From positions 62,001 through 126,000 of the forward strand of contig JAILWG010000004.1 of NCBI GenBank assembly GCA_025699075.1: a DNA stretch of 64,000 bases, written 5' to 3'. A model generated the notes under the pieces. That model saw only the letters and a list, made by a program, of their open reading frames with translations. It did not search any database and had not been told where the DNA came from. The stretch's first letter is position 1. The number at the start of each line of letters is the position of its first letter. The position numbers and the translations under genes are program-made. The stretch comes from Candidatus Nitrosopumilus sp. (GTDB taxonomy: Archaea; Thermoproteota; Nitrososphaeria; Nitrososphaerales; Nitrosopumilaceae). Positions 9,101 through 14,766 of this stretch are shown here, piece after piece.

Positions 9101-9234
9101 GGAAATAGTGATTGGGAGACCTTTGCCTTTCCCTCAGAGGTAACGGTGATGAAAATCTGCTCGTTTCCTAACTGTGCTATGCCTGTAACAATCCCAACTG
9201 CCGCTAATAGAATGACAATGATTTGTAATTTCAT
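6103..9234 (-). CDS. Large surface protein: CFI-box, internal signal-like segment, tandem repeats, PKD/cadherin-like C-terminus
   Basis: 1043 residues. An N-terminal signal peptide (about 1-20) leads into a beta-rich domain, then a CFI-box-type segment with C264 (GGGCLIATAAYGS and following LREIRDN). A hydrophobic helix lies at about 350-378. A second, signal-peptide-like segment follows at about 400-425 (KIGLFGLIALFVLSV, then SAFA and QS). After that come a helical region, four copies of a 15-residue Ala/Pro/Gly/Asn repeat (about 641-700), PPGLA repeats (about 735-770) and a C-terminal PKD/K319L-type Ig domain (about 940-1043). CFI boxes usually sit near the end of a protein, so the layout looks like two surface proteins in one frame. 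It follows another exported protein by 4 nt, suggesting an operon. Confidence 0.8.
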   Translation of the reverse strand: MKLQIIVILLAAVGIVTGIAQLGNEQIFITVTSEGKAKVSQSLFPETFVSTIDVQIISEDISNLLAIDEQNILLGTTQNSDLLKIATLGASSVDLKYNADILSYESGIFKLKYNSDLESRVNLPPLSKLVSLNTIPIEITDEEYVLPPGDISLSFSIRPVTSKEFFIPVGESEYKIEAITAAKIEQFSANSDEIQFIIKDKAIVLTIIPTTVMANPNGVLLNGENVDFTQFHKNSTHSWIRIDPHEKGLVKILDTTEKTEGGGCLIATAAYGSEMAPQVQFLREIRDNQLMNSDAGVSFMTGFNSLYYSFSPHVADFERESPMFKEMVKIGITPLLASLSVMKHAETEHEILGLGISVILLNIGMYLVFPFVISYASMRFIRTRGTKKSNLGVISNCNVKSVLKIGLFGLIALFVLSVSLPSAFAQSTESEEANPIQMILEITYRNIQESFSDAEINPEDDVVFLAAQEEYFEALEALEAGDIATAEESALLAMKLFEESAENIGEITEQRSTQLPPGLGTAASSIFNVQEAITNSDNEVKELRELTKLNNFEDVDFSEYDQSVNLAKTLLAEGIVPDAQAQLELANQIKENLYLEIAKATDENTADAIRERLGDQENLGLTKQDVKELEDILEEIVTGEDAPGNSGNAPGQSNEDAPGNSGNAPGQSNEDAPGNSGNAPGQSNEDAPGNSGNAPGQSNENNEFESPEDIPGFGSASETGTTNGQGNGLGLGSIPPGLAKLFGADDEVSEDLPPGLASVPPGLASVPPGLANKFEDYSASFEQSPDDFYENSYEADVDDVFEVNYDGTNQGNGDGKGKFGAFPGRSGEAKQAVVDKGSGNKSCSNKGITDNGGASSLLGTAGTPYTVENFAAIGLGCNNVSDIIRLNVIAPNGTNISEPSGLPNIFTKFQGYSFTPDVNGDWKINTVVQVFTLSRTVTVTGGNDPPTVSASGNTPISENTTTPLDGTANDPDGNNANMTFLWEITSGIGGSITDSTLEDATFVAPNIAGAGPDRTYTITLTATDELGAKTTSNVVTITVLNDS
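6921..6983 (-). repeat. 21-bp tandem repeat (3 copies) coding PPGLA units
   Basis: Three 21-bp units, starting at 6921, 6942 and 6963, are nearly identical; the last differs in its final bases. Each encodes a seven-residue PPGLASV-like unit of the 1043-residue surface protein. A related PPGLA copy is at about 7020-7035. Being in frame and a multiple of 3, copy number can change without breaking the frame. Confidence 0.9.
7136..7315 (-). repeat. 45-bp in-frame tandem repeat (4 copies)
   Basis: Four essentially identical 45-bp units with starts near 7141, 7186, 7231 and 7276. They encode a 15-residue unit rich in Ala, Pro, Gly, Asn and Ser (APGNSGNAPGQSNED) in the large surface protein. The near-perfect DNA identity suggests recent slippage or recombination. 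It forms a flexible, unstructured linker and has no unique spacers, so it is not CRISPR. Confidence 0.95.
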
Positions 9235-9238
9235 TGTA

Positions 9239-10021
9239 TTATCTTCTAGGTGATGGTGGTCCGCCTGTTCCTGAAATATCTAACCATTCACCGTTTACGA
9301 ATTTTTGTAATTTGTTAGTCATACTGTTGTAGAATAATTCTCCTTCTGTACCGTTTGTTGCGGGTTTACTGAAATATCCTTTTTCTGTAGGTATCTCAAA
9401 TTTGTTAGTGCTTTCTACTAGATCTAGTGTTTTTTCTAATCTCTCTAGATCGCTTTCTAAAATTTCCACTTCTAGGCTAAATGAAACACATTCAAATTTT
9501 GTTACCTCTCTGATTTCTACTGTGCCGTCTTCTTCAGTAAAGAAAATTTTTCCCTTGGAATCTACTCCGTGAACAAAATATTCAACAACGTCACAATCTG
9601 CATATTTTAAGGTCTCAATAATTTCTCCATCGCCTGAAAAGATGTCTATTGAAATGTTCATTCCTTTATTTTTGATGAGTGTATTTTTTGATTCCAGTGA
9701 TTTTTGAACTAGTGTGTAAAATGGCTTTTTATCCTTACTGGGAACTGATTCTAGCAAGAAATTTGCTTCTCCTGCAACAAATCCTATTCTTGAGAATGAA
9801 TCAAATGAGTTCTCTAGGTTTGTTCCTGAAGGGTTTATTCTTACTAGAATTGTTTTTGCAACATTGTCACTACTTAGTGTTACACCGGCATATGCCTGTA
9901 AAATATCAAAATTGGAGTAAACTGTAGAGAATGTTAGCAATACTGCTACAGATGTAATAGAAATGAGGGCTACTTGCCTATTTTTCAATAAGATAATAAT
10001 CTGATTTTCCTTTATAAGCAA
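9239..10021 (-). CDS. Exported protein with tail-fibre-like C-terminal motif
   Basis: 260 residues with a TTG start. A hydrophobic segment at about 17-35 (ALISITSVAVLLTFSTV) is followed by AYAG, a likely signal peptide or N-terminal anchor. The middle is beta-rich. The C-terminus carries ELFYNSMTNKLQKFVNGEW followed by LDI, a pattern seen at the ends of phage tail-fibre and adhesin-like proteins. It precedes the large surface protein by 4 nt on the same strand, so the two are likely one operon and may be assembled together. It is divergent from the tiny-protein operon at 10.1 kb, whose inverted repeat lies 39-57 nt from this start. Exact role unknown. Confidence 0.7.
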   Translation of the reverse strand: MLIKENQIIILLKNRQVALISITSVAVLLTFSTVYSNFDILQAYAGVTLSSDNVAKTILVRINPSGTNLENSFDSFSRIGFVAGEANFLLESVPSKDKKPFYTLVQKSLESKNTLIKNKGMNISIDIFSGDGEIIETLKYADCDVVEYFVHGVDSKGKIFFTEEDGTVEIREVTKFECVSFSLEVEILESDLERLEKTLDLVESTNKFEIPTEKGYFSKPATNGTEGELFYNSMTNKLQKFVNGEWLDISGTGGPPSPRR

Positions 10022-10059
10022 TAGTATGTAATCCCAATACTGGTACTCAAAATATGACA

Positions 10060-10122
10060 GGTTCGAATGGTTCGAACCAATTTTCGTGCCTAATCGAGAT
10101 CCTTGATTATATTCATTGTAAC
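10060..10122 (+). promoter_or_regulatory. Promoter/operator A: perfect inverted repeat plus 37-bp conserved box with TATA
   Basis: A perfect palindrome GGTTCGAA-TGG-TTCGAACC (10060-10078) is followed 7 nt later by a 37-bp box (10086-10122) that recurs at 11797-11833 with 35 of 37 bases identical. Inside the box TTATAT (10107-10112) is a TATA element, exactly 37 nt before the ATG of the first tiny gene, a distance identical in both copies. Transcription is expected near 10135, giving a very short leader. The palindrome is a likely operator; the TrmB-type regulator encoded downstream is the obvious but untested candidate to bind it. Confidence 0.75.
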
Positions 10123-10143
10123 CGTTCTAATCTCTGTAGAACA

Positions 10144-10278
10144 ATGAACACAACAACCCAAACTCAAACATTTGACTCAAATTCTTTATTTTTAGATTCA
10201 AGAATGGAGTCACTTTTCAATATGACAAACGATGTCATGATGAAAATCAAACTCCAATCACAGGAGATGTCCCTATGA
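10144..10278 (+). CDS. Tiny protein of the MTN-KIK family, copy A1 (44 aa)
   Basis: A 44-residue protein whose second half reads MESLFNMTNDVMMKIKLQSQ, ending EMSL. The core L-x-x-MTN-x-V-x-x-KIK-x-Q is shared with four other small proteins in this window (10275, 11221, 11855, 11989). The ATG at 10144 is preferred over an upstream ATG at 10054, because the TATA box and the conserved promoter lie between them. The final codons CAGGAGATG hold a GGAG Shine-Dalgarno for the next gene, whose ATG overlaps this stop (ATGA). No known domain; predicted one amphipathic helix. Function unknown. Confidence 0.75.
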   Translation: MNTTTQTQTFDSNSLFLDSRMESLFNMTNDVMMKIKLQSQEMSL

Positions 10279-10376
10279 CATATGAATTCCCAGCAGACTC
10301 GTCAATGGATAATCTCCTTAAAATGACTAACAATGTCATGATGAAGATTAAAACACAATACGTGGAGGGAATCTGA
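10275..10376 (+). CDS. Tiny protein of the MTN-KIK family, copy A2 (33 aa)
   Basis: 33 residues with the core MDNLLKMTNNVMMKIKTQ, clearly paralogous to A1. Its ATG overlaps the A1 stop by 4 nt, with GGAG eight bases upstream of the start. Its own stop overlaps the ATG of the TrmB gene (TGATG), with GGAGG upstream of that start. The shared core, tight spacing and correctly placed Shine-Dalgarno support a real gene despite its size. Function unknown. Confidence 0.72.
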   Translation: MTYEFPADSSMDNLLKMTNNVMMKIKTQYVEGI

Positions 10377-11224
10377 TGAATTCTGATAATCAAATCAGCC
10401 TGTTTGATAACGAATCAGACACTGCAATGTACAAGCATAAACTTACCCTTGAGAAGATCAAAAACGAGCTAATCAATTTTGGCCTCACCAAAAGCCAGGC
10501 AAAGGTGTTTATCTATCTCGGCAAGTATGGATCGAAGACTGCTTCTGAGATAGCAAAAGCATTACAATTGCCTCGAACCGAAACATATCATCTGGTCAAC
10601 TCCCTTCAAAACATGGGATTGGTAGTCGCTGAACTCTCACACCCAACAAAATACACCGCCATGGACATGAGAGAAGCTGTTGCAACACTGGTAAAACAAG
10701 AACAGGAACGAATTGACGTTCTGGCAAACAAGGAAGAGTCCCTCTCTGAGATGTGGAAAGAGATCCCATTCTTTGCAGTTGAGACAGACGAGTCAAAATC
10801 TGAGAAAATGCAGCTATTGCATGGAAATGGTCCTATCACAAACAAGATCAAAGAAATGGTCGGTTCCAGCGTCGAAGACCTCAAAATCTTTGGAAGCGTA
10901 TCTGATTTACTCAGAATGTATCATTCTGACGTATTTGACTGGATTGAAAGCGCACCAACTAGCCTCAAAATGGTGGTTTCACCACTCAACAAAACCCCTG
11001 AATTCCTATCTGATATGAATTCTGATTTGATTAGGGCAATGCCATCAAATTCTGAAAACAAGTGTTTTATTGTAAATGACAAAAAAGAGGTTCTCATCTT
11101 CATGCGCAATGCAACACACCCAACTAGACAGGTCTTTGCATGGTGGTCTGATTCTGAAACTCTGGTCGATATGATGAGCTCCTTATTTGAGCTATCTTGG
11201 GAAAAAGGAGAGGCACTATATTGA
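10376..11224 (+). CDS. TrmB-family transcriptional regulator
   Basis: 282 residues. An N-terminal winged helix (about 28-95) contains the TrmB-type LTKSQAKVFIYLGKYGSKTA and the recognition segment LPRTETYHLVNSLQNMGLV. A linker helix and a C-terminal PLD-like sensor domain follow (about 140-280; KMQLLHGNGPI, KIFGSVSDLLRM). TrmB proteins are archaeal sugar- or metabolite-responsive repressors/activators. The gene lies inside operon A between tiny-protein genes with overlapping stops and starts, so it is probably autoregulated through the palindrome upstream of the operon. Base composition (CTC, CCC, ACC codons) looks slightly richer in C than its neighbours. Confidence 0.88.
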   Translation: MNSDNQISLFDNESDTAMYKHKLTLEKIKNELINFGLTKSQAKVFIYLGKYGSKTASEIAKALQLPRTETYHLVNSLQNMGLVVAELSHPTKYTAMDMREAVATLVKQEQERIDVLANKEESLSEMWKEIPFFAVETDESKSEKMQLLHGNGPITNKIKEMVGSSVEDLKIFGSVSDLLRMYHSDVFDWIESAPTSLKMVVSPLNKTPEFLSDMNSDLIRAMPSNSENKCFIVNDKKEVLIFMRNATHPTRQVFAWWSDSETLVDMMSSLFELSWEKGEALY

Positions 11225-11394
11225 GTACTGTACTTGCTCTTCAGAGCCTTCAAAACGAAGTCTCTTTTATGGCTCAACATTCAATAGATGAAGGGCGTGA
11301 GCATCTCAATGATCTTGAGGTGGAGCATTTGATCAAAATGACTCATGATGTGGTTCTCAAAATTAAACAACAAGCTGGGGAGATTTCTTGGTGA
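11221..11394 (+). CDS. Tiny protein of the MTN-KIK family, copy A4 (57 aa)
   Basis: 57 residues from a TTG that overlaps the TrmB stop (ATTGA), with GGAG ten bases upstream. The C-terminal part VEHLIKMTHDVVLKIKQQAG, ending EISW, matches the core of the other copies with H for N. The N-terminal extension (STVLALQSLQNEV) is unique to this copy. It lies in the same operon as A1, A2 and the regulator. Function unknown. Confidence 0.7.
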   Translation: MSTVLALQSLQNEVSFMAQHSIDEGREHLNDLEVEHLIKMTHDVVLKIKQQAGEISW

Positions 11395-11480
11395 ATTTTA
11401 TGAGAAAATTTTACTTGTTGCTAACCGGTCAAGTCGAACAACTCTCAAAGGAGATTGACGATGAATCTTTGCGAAGATAG
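11391..11480 (+). CDS. 29-residue small protein of operon A
   Basis: Starts at a GTG overlapping the upstream stop (GTGA) with GGAG eight bases before it; an ATG at 11400 is the alternative. The protein is MNFMRKFYLLLTGQVEQLSK followed by an acidic, Arg-ending tail. It has a short hydrophobic patch and a charged helix. It overlaps the next gene out of frame by 20 nt and supplies that gene's Shine-Dalgarno. It is supported by spacing only, so moderate confidence. Confidence 0.5.
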   Translation: MNFMRKFYLLLTGQVEQLSKEIDDESLRR

Positions 11481-11637
11481 GCACGAGCCAAAATTTAGGG
11501 TAATATACAAGCCTGCCAAAGGATGCTCTTATCGTCCTGTGTGGTTGGTATGCCAGAGTTGCTTGGAAAACAAACGACACTTTGGTTCAGAAGACTTGGT
11601 TGAATCTGTAGTGCCATTGCATGAAATCTCAGCATGA
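11461..11637 (+). CDS. Small Cys-rich, probably zinc-binding protein of operon A
   Basis: 58 residues. Cysteines occur at 4, at about 22, and as a C-x2-C pair in LVCQSCLENKRHFG, with His at 8 and in the CLENKRH stretch; a zinc site is likely. The pattern C-E-x-R-H-E-P-x-F-R-V-I-Y followed by YRPVW looks like a conserved small thaumarchaeal protein. The ATG at 11461 is chosen because GGAG lies seven bases upstream; the in-frame TTG at 11455 is too close to that site. Last gene of operon A. Function unknown. Confidence 0.75.
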   Translation: MNLCEDRHEPKFRVIYKPAKGCSYRPVWLVCQSCLENKRHFGSEDLVESVVPLHEISA

Positions 11638-11770
11638 TTGCTAGCATTTCAAAATCTAGCAACCGTAAATCTATCTTATTTCATCTCAAAATTTTAGATG
11701 AATCCTCAGAAATATCCATAGACCTCTCTGAATATCCTTGTTAGCTTCAAAGTTAGTAACAAATCACTGA

Positions 11771-11833
11771 GGTTCGACACATTCGATACCTATTTGGTGC
11801 CTAATCGAAATCCTTGGTTATATTCATTGTAAC
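11771..11833 (+). promoter_or_regulatory. Promoter/operator B: second copy of the conserved element
   Basis: GGTTCGACACATTCGATACC (11771-11790), an imperfect version of the operator A palindrome, is followed by the 37-bp box at 11797-11833 (35/37 identical to copy A) with TTATAT at 11818-11823. The TATA-to-ATG distance is again 37 nt. Conservation through a non-coding stretch while the surrounding DNA differs argues for shared regulation of the two operons. Confidence 0.72.
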
Positions 11834-11854
11834 TAATAGTATAATGAAGAAAAG

Positions 11855-11992
11855 ATGAATACAAAACAAAAAACCGTAATGTTTGAATCCACTTCGGAAT
11901 GTTTTCTTGATTCTGATATGGCTCATCTCTTAGAAATGACCAACGAAGTCCTCTTGAAAATCAAACTACAAACAAAGGAGAAATACCAATGA
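11855..11992 (+). CDS. Tiny protein of the MTN-KIK family, copy B1 (45 aa)
   Basis: 45 residues. The start MNTKQKT parallels MNTTTQT of A1, and the core MAHLLEMTNEVLLKIKLQTK matches the family. First gene of operon B, ATG 37 nt after the TATA box as in operon A. A four-codon ATG frame (11844-11858) lies just upstream and overlaps this start; it may only reflect the transcription start. The stop overlaps the next ATG (ATGA). Function unknown. Confidence 0.75.
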   Translation: MNTKQKTVMFESTSECFLDSDMAHLLEMTNEVLLKIKLQTKEKYQ

Positions 11993-12093
11993 CCTTACAA
12001 TATGTCCAAGATCCTCAAATGGAGGAACTACTCAAAATGACAAACACTGTGATTTTGAAGATTAAGCAACAAACCCAGGAGATGTCCATATGA
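11989..12093 (+). CDS. Tiny protein of the MTN-KIK family, copy B2 (34 aa)
   Basis: 34 residues with core MEELLKMTNTVILKIKQQTQ, ending EMSI, the same C-terminal motif as A1 (EMSL). GGAG lies eight bases before its ATG. Its last codons CAGGAGATG carry the Shine-Dalgarno of the next gene. Position and sequence make it the counterpart of A2. Function unknown. Confidence 0.73.
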   Translation: MTLQYVQDPQMEELLKMTNTVILKIKQQTQEMSI

Positions 12094-12242
12094 ACATCTG
12101 CGAAGTCTGCTTGAAATCATACCATGTTGGTCACAAAGGATGCTGTTCCACTGACTGCTATCTTAAGGTATTGCAATCTAGATTGGATGACTGCTTTAGA
12201 AAAGATACTAGCCACACACAACTATTGGCAACACTGGGCTGA
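12090..12242 (+). CDS. Small Cys-rich zinc-binding-type protein of operon B (50 aa)
   Basis: 50 residues with C-x2-C at 4-7 (CEVC) and a second cluster in HKGCCSTDCYLK, plus two His; this fits a compact zinc ribbon. Its ATG overlaps the B2 stop with GGAG eight bases upstream. It ends operon B as the other Cys-rich protein ends operon A, although the two are not clearly homologous. Function unknown; a DNA- or protein-binding adaptor is one possibility. Confidence 0.72.
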   Translation: MNICEVCLKSYHVGHKGCCSTDCYLKVLQSRLDDCFRKDTSHTQLLATLG

Positions 12243-12258
12243 TTCAAAATCCTCTTTT

Positions 12259-12444
12259 CTATACGTTTGAAATGAATTCTAACAGTCTCTTTTTCTCCAT
12301 GTTGTATTTTTCATGATTTTTAACATAATCTTTAATCGCAATTGCAATTAATTCCGTGTCTAGATTCTCTTTGTTTTTTAAAATTGTCTGTAATAGGATT
12401 TCTTTTGATGTCTCGACTTCTAGTTTTGTCTGCGATACGTTCAT
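12259..12444 (-). CDS. Small hypothetical helical protein (61 aa)
   Basis: 61 residues, ATG start, Lys/Glu rich and helical throughout (TKLEVETSKEILLQTILKNK and onward). It is convergent with operon B and 16 nt away from it. No motif is recognised. Composition looks like a real protein, but its size makes the call moderate. Confidence 0.55.
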   Translation of the reverse strand: MNVSQTKLEVETSKEILLQTILKNKENLDTELIAIAIKDYVKNHEKYNMEKKRLLEFISNV

Positions 12445-12597
12445 AGGGTTTGTTTGCGTTCTAGATTTTAATAATTGCTATTGTTTGACACTTGATTGAA
12501 GATATCTATTTTGGACAATATTGTTCAGTTTTTGGTTGATTCAAGAATAATATTTTTCAGTTAGTATTTAATGACATATTTTTGTAATAGATAGCAT

Positions 12598-13269
12598 ATG
12601 GATTCCCAAGATGTAGTAGATGAAGTAAATGCCTTGCTGAAGTTAGGTGTTGGAGATTCCTATAGATTGGAGCATATCAAACAAGCATACATTCAAAATA
12701 AAAATATCTGGATTACTGACAAGAATTATCTCAAGCGCTTACGTGAAAAATATCTTGAAAAACAAAATGCTGAGGTTGAGACTACTGCTGATGTTGTTTT
12801 TGAAAACGAACCTGAAGACAAAGAAACAATTCATTGTTGGAAATGTGGAAAAAAGTGTCCTTTGGGAGCTAATTTTTGTATGCTTTGCGGAACGTCCTTG
12901 TTTGAAGTCGGTGCAAATCCTCACCCTATTCCAGAATCAAAGACTTCTAAAATCTTCACACAGTCAATCCCATTGAAGGTTCCTCTTCTTGTTGGAATTC
13001 CTGTTTTATTGTTGATTATTCTTGGCGCTGCGTATTCTCAAGGATTTTTTGATGGTGCACTAAATTCATCTGACACAGTTACTACAATTGAAGATGAATC
13101 TGTTTTCTATGGTGTATATGACTCAAAATGTGGCGAGGGGACTGTTCTTGATCCTGATACCAATGCATGTGTTCCTGGTATGGTGCTAAAATCCATGGAT
13201 TCAGGTGACTCAAAATGTGGCCCTGGAACTATATTTGATGTTAAATCTAATTCATGTATTGCAAAATGA
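12598..13269 (+). CDS. Membrane protein with cytoplasmic zinc ribbon and duplicated extracellular Cys motif
   Basis: 223 residues. The N-terminal 60 residues are helical. A zinc ribbon (CWKCGKKCPLGANFCMLCG, about 80-98) is followed by one transmembrane helix at about 130-146 (PLLVGIPVLLLIILGAA). The tail contains two copies of SKCG-x-GT-x-D-x3-N-x-C (about 177-193 and 206-221), each with two cysteines that could form a disulfide outside. The ribbon should be inside and the Cys repeats outside. The type resembles archaeal zinc-ribbon membrane proteins of unknown function. ATG start. Confidence 0.75.
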   Translation: MDSQDVVDEVNALLKLGVGDSYRLEHIKQAYIQNKNIWITDKNYLKRLREKYLEKQNAEVETTADVVFENEPEDKETIHCWKCGKKCPLGANFCMLCGTSLFEVGANPHPIPESKTSKIFTQSIPLKVPLLVGIPVLLLIILGAAYSQGFFDGALNSSDTVTTIEDESVFYGVYDSKCGEGTVLDPDTNACVPGMVLKSMDSGDSKCGPGTIFDVKSNSCIAK

Positions 13270-13366
13270 TGATGTTTTGACTCGTACATTTCCAACTGGT
13301 GATCAACACACTTCTAAAAATTCTTGACCCTGAAGATTTTTAAGAAAAAATCATACTATTGACATA

Positions 13367-14683
13367 TTGCATTATCTGGTAATTGCTTCTATTGCATTAA
13401 TCATTTCATTTATGGTTATAGGGAGTACTCTTTTGGAAGACTCTGAAAGATATGTTATGATATTAGGTGATGACAATACATCTCCAAACGATATTTACTT
13501 GGAATTTTATGAAATTAATTCTAAAAACGATCGTGAAGTAAACCGACAAGTAATCGTAGATGAGGGCTTTTTTCTGTTAGATGAAAAAGAATATTCTCTC
13601 ATTGATGATTGGAAGGGCAGCTTCCTTGATAATGATGAATTATTTTTCATGACAGGAAATGTAGAGAGTTTTGATGAAAAAATCGATATTTTTTTGATGG
13701 GTAAATTTCTTCAAAAAACTATCGATGGAAGCTTGTATGAAATAACAGTTCACATTCATTCTGAATCTCCAATTGAATTTCAAACTATAGTTGAAATAAT
13801 TGGAATAGTTCCAAGAGAAAATACGCAAGAAATACAGCCCGAAACACCAATTGATCTGTTGTTTTTAATTAAAGACACTCATCATCGATTCCAAAATCAA
13901 GATTATGTCTTTACGGCAAAACTTTATGACAAAAAACAAAATCCTTCAGGCGAATGGAATTCAAAAGGTGGGGTAATTAGCGGTGCTGAAATTATTGTTC
14001 AGGCCATTGACCTTAAAGGAAATCTCTTGCGAGAAATTAAAGGCAACACAAATGAATTTGGCTGGTTTGAAGGGAAATTTCCAACTGGAATGATGTTTCC
14101 TAGAGGTGAGTACTTGGTACTTTATACTGCAAAATATCAAAATAATATTGCTGGTTTTCAAAAACCCCTTTATGTCTTTGAAGTGAAAACAGATGCCAAC
14201 TATAGACACTTTACCCCTACATCTGATATTGATAGGGGAAAATGGAAAGATGACTTTGGCAATGGAAATGATCTGATGTTTGATGACCTTGATGAATATC
14301 CTCAAGACCACTTGGATTATGTTCGTTCAAGACAACTTGGTACTTCCACTCCTGATGATACTTTACATCTAAAAATGAATACTTATGCTGGAGTGACTGC
14401 GGATCATAGCCACATTATATCTTATACTTTGAGAAAAGATTCCTCTGGTGGAAACAATATTGCTTTTACCGTAACACTGTTTGATGGTACAAATCCTATT
14501 GCTCAATGGATTCATCTTGATGTCGATGAGAATTTTCGTCTGATAACAAATATTTTAACACTAGAACAGATGAGAAAAATATCTAGTTACAATAATCTCA
14601 GTTTAGAATTTGTAGTGGAGTGCACTACATGTGATCTGAATAAGAGAAATGGACAAATCTCTTGGGTACACATGGTTGTTTGA
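13367..14683 (+). CDS. Exported/anchored surface protein of unknown function
   Basis: 438 residues from a TTG start. A hydrophobic N-terminus at about 3-21 (YLVIASIALIISFMVIGS) serves as signal peptide or anchor, and the rest is beta-rich with many acidic residues. A central segment (YDKKQNPSGEWNSKGGVISG and onward) resembles Ig-like or carboxypeptidase-regulatory-like domains that decorate archaeal surfaces. It contains one late C-x2-C (CTTC). No C-terminal sorting motif. It is followed by another secreted protein on the same strand after an 83-nt spacer. Confidence 0.7.
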   Translation: MHYLVIASIALIISFMVIGSTLLEDSERYVMILGDDNTSPNDIYLEFYEINSKNDREVNRQVIVDEGFFLLDEKEYSLIDDWKGSFLDNDELFFMTGNVESFDEKIDIFLMGKFLQKTIDGSLYEITVHIHSESPIEFQTIVEIIGIVPRENTQEIQPETPIDLLFLIKDTHHRFQNQDYVFTAKLYDKKQNPSGEWNSKGGVISGAEIIVQAIDLKGNLLREIKGNTNEFGWFEGKFPTGMMFPRGEYLVLYTAKYQNNIAGFQKPLYVFEVKTDANYRHFTPTSDIDRGKWKDDFGNGNDLMFDDLDEYPQDHLDYVRSRQLGTSTPDDTLHLKMNTYAGVTADHSHIISYTLRKDSSGGNNIAFTVTLFDGTNPIAQWIHLDVDENFRLITNILTLEQMRKISSYNNLSLEFVVECTTCDLNKRNGQISWVHMVV

Positions 14684-14766
14684 TTTGGATTTTTTGATTG
14701 ATATTCTTCTTGTAATATTATAATACATACAAGGAGGCTTATACTAAGTATTATCTTCATATTTGT

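Noticed and set aside
10054-10143. Longer version of tiny protein A1 starting at ATG 10054
   Set aside because: The TATA box and conserved promoter lie inside this extension, and the counterpart B1 has no such extension.
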